Below, in pieces: positions 16,920 through 25,467 of a stretch of DNA of 64,000 nt. Numbering within the stretch: position 1 is the first letter of the stretch; each line of letters starts with the position of its first letter. The notes beneath the pieces were generated by a model. It saw only the letters and a list, made by a program, of their open reading frames with translations. It did no database searches and had not been told where the DNA came from. Origin of the DNA: an uncultured Acetobacteraceae bacterium (lineage in GTDB: Bacteria > Pseudomonadota > Alphaproteobacteria > Acetobacterales > Acetobacteraceae); contig CAITUP010000019.1 in NCBI GenBank assembly GCA_903895595.1, positions 1 to 64,000 of the forward strand, read 5' to 3'. The translations under genes were made by a program, and so were the position numbers.

Positions 16920-18425
16920 CTACTTGGAAACAACCCGCAGCGCGCGCCTTCGTGCCCGTGGCGAGGCATCGGCCGGGAGTTCCAGCGGCAGCAGCGGCGA
17001 ACCGTCGCGGGGGCCGTTGCCGATGGTGTCTGCTTCCTCGATTTCGGCGTCCGGGATGTCGCGCCTTCCCAGGTAGTTCGCGGCGAGATTACGAAAAGTG
17101 TAGTCCAGCAGGGATGTGGCTTGGCGGACGGCGGGGTCGCCCTCGACCGATCCGGCGGGGCCGAAGCGGGTGAAGGTGAAGGCCTCCACGAAGGCTTCCA
17201 GCGGCACGCCGTGCTGCAGGCCGAGGCTGACGGCGGCCGCGAAATTGTCCATCAGGCCGCGGAAGGCGGCGCCTTCCTTGTGCAAAGCGATGAAGATCTC
17301 GCCCAGCGCGCCGTTGTCGTATTCGCCGGTGCGCAAATACATCTTGTGGCCGCCGACCAAGGCTTTCTGCGTGTAGCCGGCGCGACGGGCCGGCAAATCG
17401 GCGCGGGCGGCGACCGGCAGCGGTTGGGTCAGGACGCCGGGGCGCGCGGGCATGGACTCGATGTAGGGCGCGACAGCGTCGTACATCTGCGCGTGTTCGG
17501 CGCTGCCATAGCTCGGAATCGGCGTGCCGCCGGCCATGGACATCGCGAGCGCTTCCTCGGCTGTTACGCCGCTGACCGCGAGCCAGGCGCGGGCGGCTTT
17601 GCTCAGGCCGCCGGAGGGCAGCAGGGGCGAAAACGCCGGGGCGATGCCGCCGGTTTCGACGCCGAGCAGGGCCTCGGCGGGGCCGGGGGCGACGATGGCG
17701 GTGCAGGCAATGTGGCGCAGGCCTTCGACCGCAAGGGCCTGTTGGCGGGCGGCGCGGGCGGCCTCGGCGAGGCCGGGGACGGCGGTGCGCGTGGGCGGCA
17801 CCGGCCAGTCCATCGGGGCCGGGCGCATCGCGTCGGTCAGGCGGGCGATCCGGCCGGAGGCGATGTCGGCACGACCGCGCAGAATGGCGGCCAAGGCGCG
17901 GGCGATGTCGCGGGCGTCGTCCGATCCGTAAGCGATCCCCAGCGCGCACAGCAGGCCGGACAGATCGGCCATGGTGACGGACAAGCGGGCGGAGGCGGGG
18001 GCGGCGTAGCTGAGGGCGACGACGGCGGTTTCCACAGCTTCGGCGAAGGCACCGGCATCGAACAGGCCGGCGCTGTCGAGGAACGCCGGAAGATTGAGGA
18101 CGAAGCCGGGGTTGGGGGTGGGCAGGCCCTGCCAGACGGAATCCGTGGGGGCGCCGCGGCGGAGTTGCAGCAGCCAGTGCAGGCGGTCGGCGAAGGACGG
18201 CTCCATACCGGCTTTGCAGGCGCGTTCGGCGACGGGCCGGATCCAGGCCTCGGCGGCGGCGGGCAGCGCGGCGGGCCCGTGGCCGGGGGCGAGGGCGGCG
18301 AGGCCGGCGGCGGCGGAATCCTCCCACGACGCGGGGATGGTCACGGCCCGCGCGGGTTCGTCGGGATCGGCGCCTGCGTCGGTGCGGCGGAGGCGGACGC
18401 CGTGCCAGGAGCGGTGGATTTTCAT
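16920..18425 (-). CDS. TSCPD-domain protein related to B12-dependent ribonucleotide reductase
   Basis: 501 residues from the ATG at 18425 (a further in-frame start at 18521 adds a low-complexity Pro stretch and is rejected). Residues about 370-475 contain [38 protein letters not shown] and [14 protein letters not shown], which match the C-terminal TSCPD block of NrdJ class II ribonucleotide reductases. The middle part ([14 protein letters not shown]) is only loosely reductase-like. There are only three cysteines, none in a CxxC pair, so it cannot do the thiol-radical chemistry. It may be a regulatory or scaffold paralogue; such proteins occur in acetic acid bacteria. Confidence 0.7.
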   Translation of the reverse strand: MKIHRSWHGVRLRRTDAGADPDEPARAVTIPASWEDSAAAGLAALAPGHGPAALPAAAEAWIRPVAERACKAGMEPSFADRLHWLLQLRRGAPTDSVWQGLPTPNPGFVLNLPAFLDSAGLFDAGAFAEAVETAVVALSYAAPASARLSVTMADLSGLLCALGIAYGSDDARDIARALAAILRGRADIASGRIARLTDAMRPAPMDWPVPPTRTAVPGLAEAARAARQQALAVEGLRHIACTAIVAPGPAEALLGVETGGIAPAFSPLLPSGGLSKAARAWLAVSGVTAEEALAMSMAGGTPIPSYGSAEHAQMYDAVAPYIESMPARPGVLTQPLPVAARADLPARRAGYTQKALVGGHKMYLRTGEYDNGALGEIFIALHKEGAAFRGLMDNFAAAVSLGLQHGVPLEAFVEAFTFTRFGPAGSVEGDPAVRQATSLLDYTFRNLAANYLGRRDIPDAEIEEADTIGNGPRDGSPLLPLELPADASPRARRRALRVVSK

Positions 18426-18587
18426 GGGGGGATGATAGGGCGGGTTTGGCGGGGTTGGAAGCGTATTTAGGGGGTGGATGGGGGTTGGGGCACAATATCC
18501 TGTGGATAACGTTGCCCCCACGATGGCAGGCTATCCCGGCATCGCACGATACCGTAACACTGTCGCAAAGCGCTGCGCCGATCGTCC

Positions 18588-20411
18588 ATGGTGGACATAG
18601 GCACCGACTGCCGAATGGTACCGATGCCGCCGAGCCTGACCCAGTACCGGATTTTCCTCGCCGCCTCCGAAGGCATGACGAAAGAGCGCCAGCGTTTCCG
18701 GCAGGTCCTCGGCACCTACACCGCAACGAACAGCCAACCGCTTGGCGTCGCCTTCGTTCCCGTGGGACCGGACGACGAGGACCTTCGGCACTGCGACTAC
18801 GCGGTGTTCCTGCTGCCCGATCGCCGGGAACCGGCGTTGGGCCTCGCCGCCGCGCTGTACGACACCTATGACATCCGCAACATCTGGCTGTTTTCGCGGA
18901 CGGGCGATGCCGCCAGACCGCTCTCAACGGGTTTGGTCTTTGGAGGAAATGCCGAGGGCCCTCGGTATCGTCGCTTCACCTTCGGCGGCGCCGATTCGCT
19001 CGCCGACATCCTGGAACAGCAACTGGCGCGAAGCCTCCGTGCCCACGTGGCGGCGACAACCGACCCCTCCAAGCAGGGAGACCGCGGCGGGATCGCGCGA
19101 AGCCATCTCCGACGGTTCGGCGACGCTATCGCGGCCTTCGACACCCTCCACATGCGGCTCGGCGGTGCCACGGACGCGGATGCGCGCCACCGGGCTGGAC
19201 AGGCACGCGTCAATAAGGGGCTGACCCTCGCCGCCATGGGCCGGGAGGAGGAAGCGATCGCGGTTTACGACGATCTCCTGGCCGCCTGGAGCGAAACCGA
19301 GGACGAAGCCGTGGGCGTGCATCGCGCCAACGCACTTTACTACAGGGGTGTCGCGCTCGCCGCTCTTGGCCGGCACGAGGACGCGGCGGGCACGTTCGAT
19401 CGCTTTCTCGCCCGATACCGCAATGCCCCCGATACCCCGGATGGCCCGCCGGTCGCCTTGACTTACAGCGGCTTGGGCGGCGCGCTGATGGCCCTCGGCC
19501 GGCACGAAGAGGCCATATCGGTCCACGAGGACATGCTCGCGCGTTTCGGGTCCTCCGCCGAGCCGGCCTTGCGCGCGTCGATCGCCGACGCGTTGTTCCT
19601 CCTGGGTGTCGCGTTCGGCGCGCTCAACCGGACCGGGGCGGCGATCGCTGCCTACAACGAACTACTGACCCGCTTCGACGATGCGCCCGAAGCAGCGCTG
19701 CGGGAAAGAATCGCCCGCGCCTGGTTCAACAAGGCGGTCCGGCTTGGGATGCTGGGCCGGTTCGGGGAAGCGGTCGCGGCCTTCGACGCTTCGGTCGCCC
19801 GGTGCGGCGATGCCTTGGAACCGGCCCTGCGCGTGTTGATCGCCTCCGCCCTGTTCAATAAGGGCGTCGCCCTAAGCGCACTCGGCCGGGGCGAGGCGGC
19901 AATCGCGGCCTATGGCGATCTGCTGAGCCGGTTCGGCGCGGGGACCGAAACGCCGCTCCGCGAACATGTCGCCAAGGCGCTGGTGAACACCATCGTCTCA
20001 CTCGCCGCGCTCAACTTTGGGGAACAGGCGCTGGCGGTCTGCGACGAGATGCTGGCGCGGTTCGGCACGGCAACGGAAACGCCACTGCGCGAACAGGTCG
20101 CCATGGCCCTCGACACCAAAGCCATCACGCTGGGGATGCTCAACCGGATCGACGAGGCAATCGCAGTCTGCGACGATCTTCTGCGCCGGTTCGGGACTGC
20201 CACGGAACCGGCCTTCCGCGGCCCGCTCGCCAATGCGCTGCTGACCAAAGCGGTCGCGCTGGGCCTGCGCCACCGCACCGCGGAGGCGATCGCGGTCTAC
20301 GACGATCTGCTCGCCCGCTTCGGCACCGCCACCGAAGCCTCAATTCAAGAGGTCCTAAAAGTAGCGCTCGTCCGTAAACGGTCCGCCGAGGCGACACTGC
20401 CAAAATCGTGA
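18588..20411 (+). CDS. TPR-repeat protein with an N-terminal DUF4062-like domain
   Basis: 607 residues; in-frame Mets follow at residues 10 and 13, the latter (PPSLTQYRIFLAASEG) being where recognisable sequence begins. The first 140 residues (YRIFLAASEGMTKERQRFRQ ... LRHCDYAVFLLPDRRE) look like DUF4062/TIR-like Rossmann folds, with the 'ASE...ERQRF' opening of that group. Residues about 180-600 are eight or so TPR-like helical pairs with a period near 44 residues, each with an EAIAVYDDLLARFGTATE-type consensus. No transmembrane segment. Proteins joining such an N-terminal domain to TPRs are often sensors in signalling or defence; here it stands alone. No partner gene is seen. Confidence 0.65.
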   Translation: MVDIGTDCRMVPMPPSLTQYRIFLAASEGMTKERQRFRQVLGTYTATNSQPLGVAFVPVGPDDEDLRHCDYAVFLLPDRREPALGLAAALYDTYDIRNIWLFSRTGDAARPLSTGLVFGGNAEGPRYRRFTFGGADSLADILEQQLARSLRAHVAATTDPSKQGDRGGIARSHLRRFGDAIAAFDTLHMRLGGATDADARHRAGQARVNKGLTLAAMGREEEAIAVYDDLLAAWSETEDEAVGVHRANALYYRGVALAALGRHEDAAGTFDRFLARYRNAPDTPDGPPVALTYSGLGGALMALGRHEEAISVHEDMLARFGSSAEPALRASIADALFLLGVAFGALNRTGAAIAAYNELLTRFDDAPEAALRERIARAWFNKAVRLGMLGRFGEAVAAFDASVARCGDALEPALRVLIASALFNKGVALSALGRGEAAIAAYGDLLSRFGAGTETPLREHVAKALVNTIVSLAALNFGEQALAVCDEMLARFGTATETPLREQVAMALDTKAITLGMLNRIDEAIAVCDDLLRRFGTATEPAFRGPLANALLTKAVALGLRHRTAEAIAVYDDLLARFGTATEASIQEVLKVALVRKRSAEATLPKS

Positions 20412-20481
20412 ACGTCATGGACGTTCACCAAAAACAATACCAGCAGCCGCCCCATGGCGACTTGGAACACGCCGGGGTCGA

Positions 20482-20670
20482 CAGGGCTATCGCATATGGC
20501 GGATTTCCGACACTTTCCGTCATGGTCGGGCCTGACCCGACCATCTCGCGCCCATTGGGCACCGGGCGAAACACCCCGCCTTTTCAATGGTGCGTAAACG
20601 CGCAGAAGATGGTCGGGTCACGCCCGACCATGACGAACGGGGGCGCCAAGGGTCATATGCGATAGCCCTG
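20482..20670. mobile_element. CAGGG-family MITE, copy 2 (complete, perfect target duplication)
   Basis: 189 bp. Terminal inverted repeats of 17 bp are perfect: CAGGGCTATCGCATATG at 20482-20498 and its inverse at 20654-20670. It is flanked by an exact 10-bp direct repeat CCGGGGTCGA at 20472-20481 and 20671-20680, the mark of transposition. Each arm contains the family hairpin (TGGTCGGG pairing with CCCGACCA). The arm carrying GGCGGATTTCC lies on the left and the one carrying GGCGCCAAGGG on the right, so it is inverted relative to the copies at 2713 and 60637. No coding capacity. Confidence 0.88.
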
Positions 20671-20739
20671 CCGGGGTCGATGCGCCCAAGCAGACGGGTG
20701 CCGCGGGGGACGCCGATCGGGCAGGTTTTTTTCGGACGG

Positions 20740-20817
20740 TGCCCCATTGGCGTGAGATGGTCGGGTCAGGCCCGACCATGACGGGAAACGCGGGAAACCG
20801 CCCTATGCGATCCCCTG
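20740..20817 (+). repeat. Solo half-element of the CAGGG family (first)
   Basis: 78 bp starting TGCCCCATTGGC and ending CTATGCGATCCCCTG, with the hairpin TGGTCGGG-tcagg-CCCGACCA at its centre. It corresponds to one arm of the MITE ('GGAAAcCGCC' type) without its partner. A second direct copy lies 123 bp downstream. Confidence 0.75.
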
Positions 20818-20862
20818 CCCGCGATCTTACGCAGCATTGAGAACGCTGCATTTTTCTGACAT

Positions 20863-20940
20863 TGCCCCATTGGCCTGAGTTGGTCGGGTCAAGCCCGACC
20901 ATGACGGGTATGCGGGAAACCGCCCTATGCGATTCCCCTG
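20863..20940 (+). repeat. Solo half-element of the CAGGG family (second)
   Basis: 78 bp, the same length and orientation as the one at 20740, and about 88% identical by eye. Starts TGCCCCATTGGC and ends CCCTATGCGATTCCCCTG; hairpin TGGTCGGG-tcaag-CCCGACCA at 20881-20901. It is followed 55 bp later by the start of the HGGxSTGP protein gene. Confidence 0.75.
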
Positions 20941-20995
20941 GGGAGGGGCCGCGTCGTGCTTGCCTCGGTTGGGGGGTGGCCGATAAGAACGTAGG

Positions 20996-21856
20996 ATGAA
21001 CAAACCATCCGATCGCGCCTTGGGCGCACATCGTTCGTCGCCGGCTGGGCAGCGCTCGGCGAACTCCTTCGACACGCTGATGGGCAGCAGCGTTTTGGCG
21101 GCTGGGGCGTTGCCGCATGTGGGGCCGCCCGGGCCGGTGACGGTGCGCGGATTGCCGCGATGGGCGCAACACCCCTTACACCGTGAGCCTCCGGTGGAAG
21201 CGCTTGTGCGGGACGCCACGCGTATGTTGGAAATCCTCGCGACCTGTCGGGCACCGGCTTCGCCGTTGGATGTTTGCCTGAAGGAGGCCAACGGGCGCGC
21301 GCGTGCGACGGCGGTGCGGCAAGACCCCGTGCACCGTGAGCGGAGGGCCGGACCGCTGCGGAATGGGAACCCTCGGGGCAATCCGAACCTCGCGCCCCGC
21401 TGCGGCGCCAAGACCCGGCTCGGGTGTCCGTGCAGAAGCCCGGCGATGGCGAACGGGCGGTGCCGGATGCATGGGGGGGCCTCGACGGGGCCGAAAACGG
21501 CGGCAGGGAAGGCGCGAATCGCCGCCGCGCTGGTGCTTCGTGGGAACAAGGAGGCTCGGGTGATCGAGGCGCATGCTACGGCCACGATCCGGCGCGGCAA
21601 AGTTCTGGCGGCAGCAGTGGATGCCGGGCTGAAGCTGGAGTCTCTGGCCGCGCCGCTGCGGGCGGTGCTGGGGGTGCCGGCGACAAAGGGCGACGCGCGG
21701 CTGTTCGTCGCGGATACGCTGCTGCATCGCGATCTGACCTGGGCGGAAACGCGGCTGCTGGTGGCGGAGATTCGAGGGATGCAAAAGCCCATACAACGTG
21801 AGCGACGAATTCCCGCATCGCCAGGATGGACCTCGGCCCCCGGCCCGATTATATGA
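20996..21856 (+). CDS. HGGxSTGP-domain protein
   Basis: 286 residues. The core, about residues 130-185, reads RCGAKTRLGCPCRSPAMANG then CRMHGGASTGPKTAAGKARI: four Cys and one His spaced like a small zinc-binding knuckle followed by the HGGxSTGP motif. Proteins with this motif are common in phages, integrative elements and alphaproteobacterial chromosomes, and their function is unknown. Residues 1-125 lack family signatures and contain repeated short PLHREPP/PVHRERR segments, so the true start may lie further in. It borders a repeat-rich region upstream and a housekeeping operon downstream. Confidence 0.55.
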   Translation: MNKPSDRALGAHRSSPAGQRSANSFDTLMGSSVLAAGALPHVGPPGPVTVRGLPRWAQHPLHREPPVEALVRDATRMLEILATCRAPASPLDVCLKEANGRARATAVRQDPVHRERRAGPLRNGNPRGNPNLAPRCGAKTRLGCPCRSPAMANGRCRMHGGASTGPKTAAGKARIAAALVLRGNKEARVIEAHATATIRRGKVLAAAVDAGLKLESLAAPLRAVLGVPATKGDARLFVADTLLHRDLTWAETRLLVAEIRGMQKPIQRERRIPASPGWTSAPGPII

Positions 21857-21862
21857 GTGCCC

Positions 21863-22222
21863 ATGAACATCGGTACATGGCTGCACACCAAGCTGCACGG
21901 TCGTCAGGTCGGAACCGACTCGACCGGGAACATCTACTACGAAGACAAGCGTCCGGCTGTCGCCGGAGCGCGCGTTCGCCGCTGGGTCGCCTTCGCGGGT
22001 GCCGCGGAGGCCAGCGCCGTGCCGCCGGAATGGCATTCCTGGCTGCACTACACGACGGCGGAGCCGCTGCCGGATACCGGCCGCAAGGCTTGGCAGAAGC
22101 CGCATCAGGCGAACGCCACCGGCACCGCCGGCAGCTATCGGCCGCCGGGTCATGAATACCAGGGCGGCCAGCGCGCCAAGGCCACCGGGGACTACGAAGC
22201 CTGGACGCCAGGGGCGGAGTAG
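21863..22222 (+). CDS. NADH:ubiquinone oxidoreductase subunit NDUFA12 family
   Basis: 119 residues starting MNIGTWLHTKLHGRQVGTDS, the characteristic N-terminus; a GTG six bases upstream is possible but adds only two residues. Conserved blocks: GNIYYEDKR, RRWVAFAGAAEASAVPPEWH, WLHYTTAEPLP. This accessory subunit stabilises complex I in alphaproteobacteria and mitochondria. It heads a tight cluster with mlaD and a DUF2155 gene, the usual arrangement in this class. It starts right after the previous stop. Confidence 0.92.
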   Translation: MNIGTWLHTKLHGRQVGTDSTGNIYYEDKRPAVAGARVRRWVAFAGAAEASAVPPEWHSWLHYTTAEPLPDTGRKAWQKPHQANATGTAGSYRPPGHEYQGGQRAKATGDYEAWTPGAE

Positions 22223-22226
22223 GCCG

Positions 22227-22706
22227 ATGGCAAGCCGCGGCATCGCGGAGGTTGCGACGGGTGCCGCCGTGCTGCTGGTCGCGGCAGGGTTTCTCGGCTT
22301 CGCGGTCGCGCATTCCGGGCGGTCCGCGTCCGGCGGGTACGAACTCACCGCCAAATTCGACCATATCGACGGACTGACCCTGGGCGCCGACGTGCGCATC
22401 GCGGGGGTTAAGGTGGGCGCGGTCAGCGATCAGCGGATCGATCCGGCGAGCTACCTCGCCGTGGTCGGAATGCGAATCCGCGAGGACATCGCCCTTCCCA
22501 AGGACACCAGCGCGGAAATCGCCAGCGAAAGCCTGTTGGGCGGCAAGTACCTGAACCTGACGCCGGGCGGGGACAACGCAATGCTAAAGCCGGGCCAGGC
22601 GATCACGATCACCCAGTCGTCCGTCAGTCTGGAGCAGTTGCTGGGCAAATTCATCTTCAGCGTCACCAGCCTGAACGGCAGCAAACCGGCGGAGGGGCCG
22701 AAGTGA
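22227..22706 (+). CDS. mlaD: MlaD-family outer-membrane lipid asymmetry protein
   Basis: 159 residues. One N-terminal membrane segment (ATGAAVLLVAAGFLGFAVA, about 8-28) anchors it in the inner membrane with the MCE domain in the periplasm. The MCE domain shows YELTAKFDHIDGLTLGADVR, IAGVKVGAVSDQRID and SLLGGKYLNLTPGGD. MlaD is the substrate-binding component of the Mla system that returns mislocalised phospholipids. The ABC partners mlaE and mlaF are not beside it. It overlaps the next reading frame by 4 nt. Confidence 0.9.
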   Translation: MASRGIAEVATGAAVLLVAAGFLGFAVAHSGRSASGGYELTAKFDHIDGLTLGADVRIAGVKVGAVSDQRIDPASYLAVVGMRIREDIALPKDTSAEIASESLLGGKYLNLTPGGDNAMLKPGQAITITQSSVSLEQLLGKFIFSVTSLNGSKPAEGPK

Positions 22707-22774
22707 TCCCCTCCCCCCCGACCGTCTGGCCGGGCGCGGACGGGTCCCCCGTATCCTGCCGGGAGAAGATCAAG

Positions 22775-22924
22775 ATGCTCGCGGATAATCACGCCGAGCT
22801 GGCGCAGACGCTGCAGGATACGTTCGAGGACGCGGTCCTGATGGGCGTCGATGAGCAAGCCATGCGGGATGTTCTGATCGGCATGATCGGCGGCCTGACA
22901 TCGCCCAAGCGCGCCGGCAAATGA
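22775..22924 (+). CDS. Small conserved hypothetical protein
   Basis: 49 residues from the ATG at 22775, chosen because GGGAG lies 9 nt upstream; a GTG at 22703 overlapping the mlaD stop would give 73 residues with a Pro-rich start. Sequence NHAELAQTLQDTFEDAVLMG then EQAMRDVLIGMIGGL predicts two amphipathic helices. It overlaps the next gene (ATGA at 22921). Function unknown; probably translated as part of the mlaD-DUF2155 operon. Confidence 0.45.
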   Translation: MLADNHAELAQTLQDTFEDAVLMGVDEQAMRDVLIGMIGGLTSPKRAGK

Positions 22925-23343
22925 GATACGGCTGGCTGCTGCCGGCGCTGCTCGCGGTGCCGGCCTGGGCGGAAGACCCGATCGTGGCGACTCCCCTGCC
23001 CCCGGTTGGCACTGCCCCTGCGCCCGCCGCTCCACCCCCGCCCGTCCCATGGTTGCCCAAGCCGGTCGCCCAGGTGCAGGCGCTGGATAAGGTGAATGCT
23101 CGGGCCAGCCTGTTGACCATCAAGGTCGGTGAAACAGCGACATTCGGGTCCCTGACCATCGCGGTAAAAGGCTGTGCGGTGCGCCCACCCGACGTCCCGG
23201 CCGATGCCACGGCGTTCCTGGCGGTGACCGATTCGACGCCGAACGTGCCCGCGTTCTCCGGCTGGATGCTGAAATCGGTGCCGTCGGTGTCGATGCTGTC
23301 GCACCCGATCTACGATCTGCGGGTCGTCGGCTGCTCCGGCTGA
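22921..23343 (+). CDS. DUF2155-domain secreted protein
   Basis: 140 residues. Signal peptide (MRYGWLLPALLAVPAWA) cleaved near residue 17, a Pro-rich linker, then the DUF2155 domain: VQALDKVNARASLLTIKVGE, FGSLTIAVKGCAVRPP, FSGWMLKSVPSVSMLSHPIYDLRVVGC. Two conserved Cys in the mature domain may form a disulfide. The gene regularly follows NDUFA12 and mlaD in Rhodospirillales; its function is not known. Confidence 0.88.
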   Translation: MRYGWLLPALLAVPAWAEDPIVATPLPPVGTAPAPAAPPPPVPWLPKPVAQVQALDKVNARASLLTIKVGETATFGSLTIAVKGCAVRPPDVPADATAFLAVTDSTPNVPAFSGWMLKSVPSVSMLSHPIYDLRVVGCSG

Positions 23344-23346
23344 GCC

Positions 23347-24063
23347 ATGCTGCCGGCGTTTTCCCGTACCGCGCTGCTGCTCGATCTGGACGGGACGCTG
23401 CTGGATATCGCCCCGACGCCGGACAGCGTGGTGGTGCCGCCGGGTCTGACCGATACGCTGCGCACCTTGCGGGAGGCGCTGGGTGGGGCGCTGGCGATTG
23501 TGACCGGGCGAGCCATTCCGGTGGTCGATGGGTTTCTGAAATTTCCGCTGGCTGTCGCCGGGGAGCATGGGGGGGCGTTGCGGGCCTCGCCGGATGGGGC
23601 GGTCGAGCGGCCGAACCTCCCCTCCCCTCCCCCGGCATGGTTGGCGCGGGCCGAGGCGTTGGCGGGGGCGTATCCCGGGGCGCTGTTGGAACGTAAGGCG
23701 CGGGGATTCGCCCTGCATTTCCGGTTGGCGCCGGAGGCCGGGACGGTGTTTCGGGACGAGCTGGCGGCGCTGGTGGCGACGGAGCCGGGGTTCAACCTGC
23801 TGTCGGGCCTGATGCTGTGGGAAGTACGCCCGGCCGGCGCCGACAAAGGGTCGGCCGTCGCGACCCTGATGGCTCGGCCGCCCTTTCTGGGGCGGCTACC
23901 GGTGTTTATCGGCGACGACGTGACCGATGAGGACGGGATGCGGGTGGCCCGAGCGATGGGGGGCGCGGGGCTAAGGGTGGATACGGCGTTCGGCAGCCCG
24001 GCCGGGGTGCGGGCGTGGCTCGGTCGGGCGGCCGAGTCCGGGGACTGGCCGCCCGTTGGCTAG
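23347..24063 (+). CDS. otsB: Trehalose-6-phosphate phosphatase
   Basis: 238 residues. HAD-superfamily phosphatase that converts trehalose-6-phosphate to trehalose. Motif I LLDLDGTLLDIAP carries both catalytic Asps; motif II IVTGR; EHGGALR is the OtsB-specific substrate loop; KARGFALHFR and the C-terminal VFIGDDVTDEDGMR (motif IV) complete the set. The start is 3 nt after the DUF2155 stop. The synthase otsA is not in the window, so trehalose synthesis would need a distant partner. Convergent with the next gene, with no gap. Confidence 0.92.
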   Translation: MLPAFSRTALLLDLDGTLLDIAPTPDSVVVPPGLTDTLRTLREALGGALAIVTGRAIPVVDGFLKFPLAVAGEHGGALRASPDGAVERPNLPSPPPAWLARAEALAGAYPGALLERKARGFALHFRLAPEAGTVFRDELAALVATEPGFNLLSGLMLWEVRPAGADKGSAVATLMARPPFLGRLPVFIGDDVTDEDGMRVARAMGGAGLRVDTAFGSPAGVRAWLGRAAESGDWPPVG

Positions 24064-24669
24064 TTACATCGGCGGGGCAACGCCCTTGGTGCCGACGGTG
24101 ACGCGGGCGGCGGTCAACTTGCCCTCGGCGTTTTTCGTGGCGGACAGGAAGACCGGGGCGCCGGGTTTGAGGTCGTCGCGGGTCGCGGGGGCAAAGGTCA
24201 CGACCGGCGCGTCGGCGGGGACGACGACGTCATTGGAACTGTCCTTGAAGCCGATCGACAGTTCGCGGCCGGCCGTGGCGGTGACGGCGCCTTTGATGGT
24301 GCCGTTGGTCATCATGCTGCCGGGTTCCAGGTCCCATGCGTAGTTGCCCTCACCGGCGCCGCGCATGGCCTCCGGGAAGACCAGGACTTCCAAAGCGATG
24401 TTCTTGCCGTCGGGGCCTTTGCGGGTGGCGGTGCCGATGAAGGCGCCGACGGGAATATCGGCCAGCGCGACCTTTACCACGGTCGCGACGGTCGCGGTGT
24501 CGGCCAGGACGATGTCCAGCATCTGGCCGTCGCGGCTTTTGATGGACAGGGCGTTGCCGTTCACGGCGGCGATGGTACCGCGGACTCGGGTCGGGGGGGC
24601 GGTTTGCGCCCAGGCCCCTTGGATCGCGAGGAAGGACGCGGCGGCCAGCAGCAGAAGGCGACGGTTCAT
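24064..24669 (-). CDS. Secreted DUF5666-like protein
   Basis: 201 residues from the ATG at 24669 with AAGGAGAA upstream. Signal peptide MNRRLLLLAAASFLAIQGAWA. The mature part is all-beta, built from OB-like repeats: VRGTIAAVNGNALSIKSRDG and later GAVTATAGRELSIGFKDSSN, each followed by a 'DLKPGAPVFLSATKNAEGK' type turn, as in DUF5666 proteins. Periplasmic; function unknown. Its stop codon abuts the otsB stop. Confidence 0.7.
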   Translation of the reverse strand: MNRRLLLLAAASFLAIQGAWAQTAPPTRVRGTIAAVNGNALSIKSRDGQMLDIVLADTATVATVVKVALADIPVGAFIGTATRKGPDGKNIALEVLVFPEAMRGAGEGNYAWDLEPGSMMTNGTIKGAVTATAGRELSIGFKDSSNDVVVPADAPVVTFAPATRDDLKPGAPVFLSATKNAEGKLTAARVTVGTKGVAPPM

Positions 24670-24750
24670 GGGATGTTTCTCCTTGTGTTTGTTATACGCA
24701 CACCGCCGTGATCCATTCCCGGCGACACACCCTTTATTCGAGCGGCTGAC

Positions 24751-25467
24751 ATGGACCTGACCGGTATCACGACCCTGACCTTCGACTGCTACGGCACCCT
24801 GATCGATTGGGAGCGCGGCATCCTGGATGCTTTGCGCCCCCTGCGGTCTCGTGTCGCTTCGGCCCGCGCAGACGGTGCCGTACTGCTGGACTTCGCGGAC
24901 TGCGAGTCCCGGCAACAGGCCGCGACGCCCGCGATGCTGTATGCCCACGTGCTGACCGAGGTTCATCGGCAGCTATCGGAACGCTGGGGCGTGCCGAACG
25001 ATCCGGAGGAGGACCGGCGGTTCGGCGGCTCGATCGGCGATTGGCCGGCGTTTCCGGATACCGCGGCGGCACTGGCGTATCTGAAGCAGCACTTCCGGCT
25101 GGTGATTCTGTCCAACGTCGACCGCGCCAGCTTTGCCCATTCGAATGCGCGCCTGGGGGTTGCGTTCGATGCCATCTACACAGCGCAGGATATCGGGTCC
25201 TACAAGCCGGACCCGCGCAACTTTGCCTATCTGATCGAGCGGCTGGCGGAACAGGGCGTGGGGCGGGAGCAGATCCTGCATGTGGCGCAGAGCCTGTTCC
25301 ACGATCACGCGCCGGCCAACGCGGCGGGATTACGATCCGTGTGGATCGATCGGCGCGGCGATTCCGGCGGCTGGGGCGCGACGGCGGCGCCTCCGGCCGG
25401 GGTTCGCTACGAAGCGCGGTTTCCCAGCTTGGAGGCGTTTGCAGAGGCTCACCGTGGCGGCGGTTAA
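24751..25467 (+). CDS. HAD-superfamily hydrolase, haloacid dehalogenase type II-like
   Basis: 238 residues. Motif I TLTFDCYGTLIDWE is the type II haloacid dehalogenase form (D-x-Y-G-T), with the nucleophile Asp13. Then LAYLKQHFRLVILSNVDR (motif II Ser/Asn), DIGSYKPDPRNFAY (motif III Lys) and LHVAQSLFHDHAPANAAGLR (motif IV). Such enzymes hydrolyse 2-haloalkanoates or small phosphates; the substrate here is unknown. The stop overlaps the stop of the convergent FAH gene (TTAA). Confidence 0.83.
   Translation: MDLTGITTLTFDCYGTLIDWERGILDALRPLRSRVASARADGAVLLDFADCESRQQAATPAMLYAHVLTEVHRQLSERWGVPNDPEEDRRFGGSIGDWPAFPDTAAALAYLKQHFRLVILSNVDRASFAHSNARLGVAFDAIYTAQDIGSYKPDPRNFAYLIERLAEQGVGREQILHVAQSLFHDHAPANAAGLRSVWIDRRGDSGGWGATAAPPAGVRYEARFPSLEAFAEAHRGGG

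Larger units (their letters stand above)
20412..20995. other. Intergenic region built mainly of mobile-element repeats
   Basis: 584 bp with no convincing gene. It contains one complete MITE with target duplications (20482-20670) and two solitary direct-repeat half-elements (20740-20817 and 20863-20940). Open frames seen here are translations of the repeat. Confidence 0.8.

Noticed and set aside
16203-18470. 755-codon plus-strand frame
   Set aside because: Antisense to RidA and the TSCPD protein; Gly/Arg-rich shadow composition, no motif.
20618-21172. Minus-strand frames containing 'VMVGPDPT' peptides
   Set aside because: They are translations of the mobile repeat, not genes.
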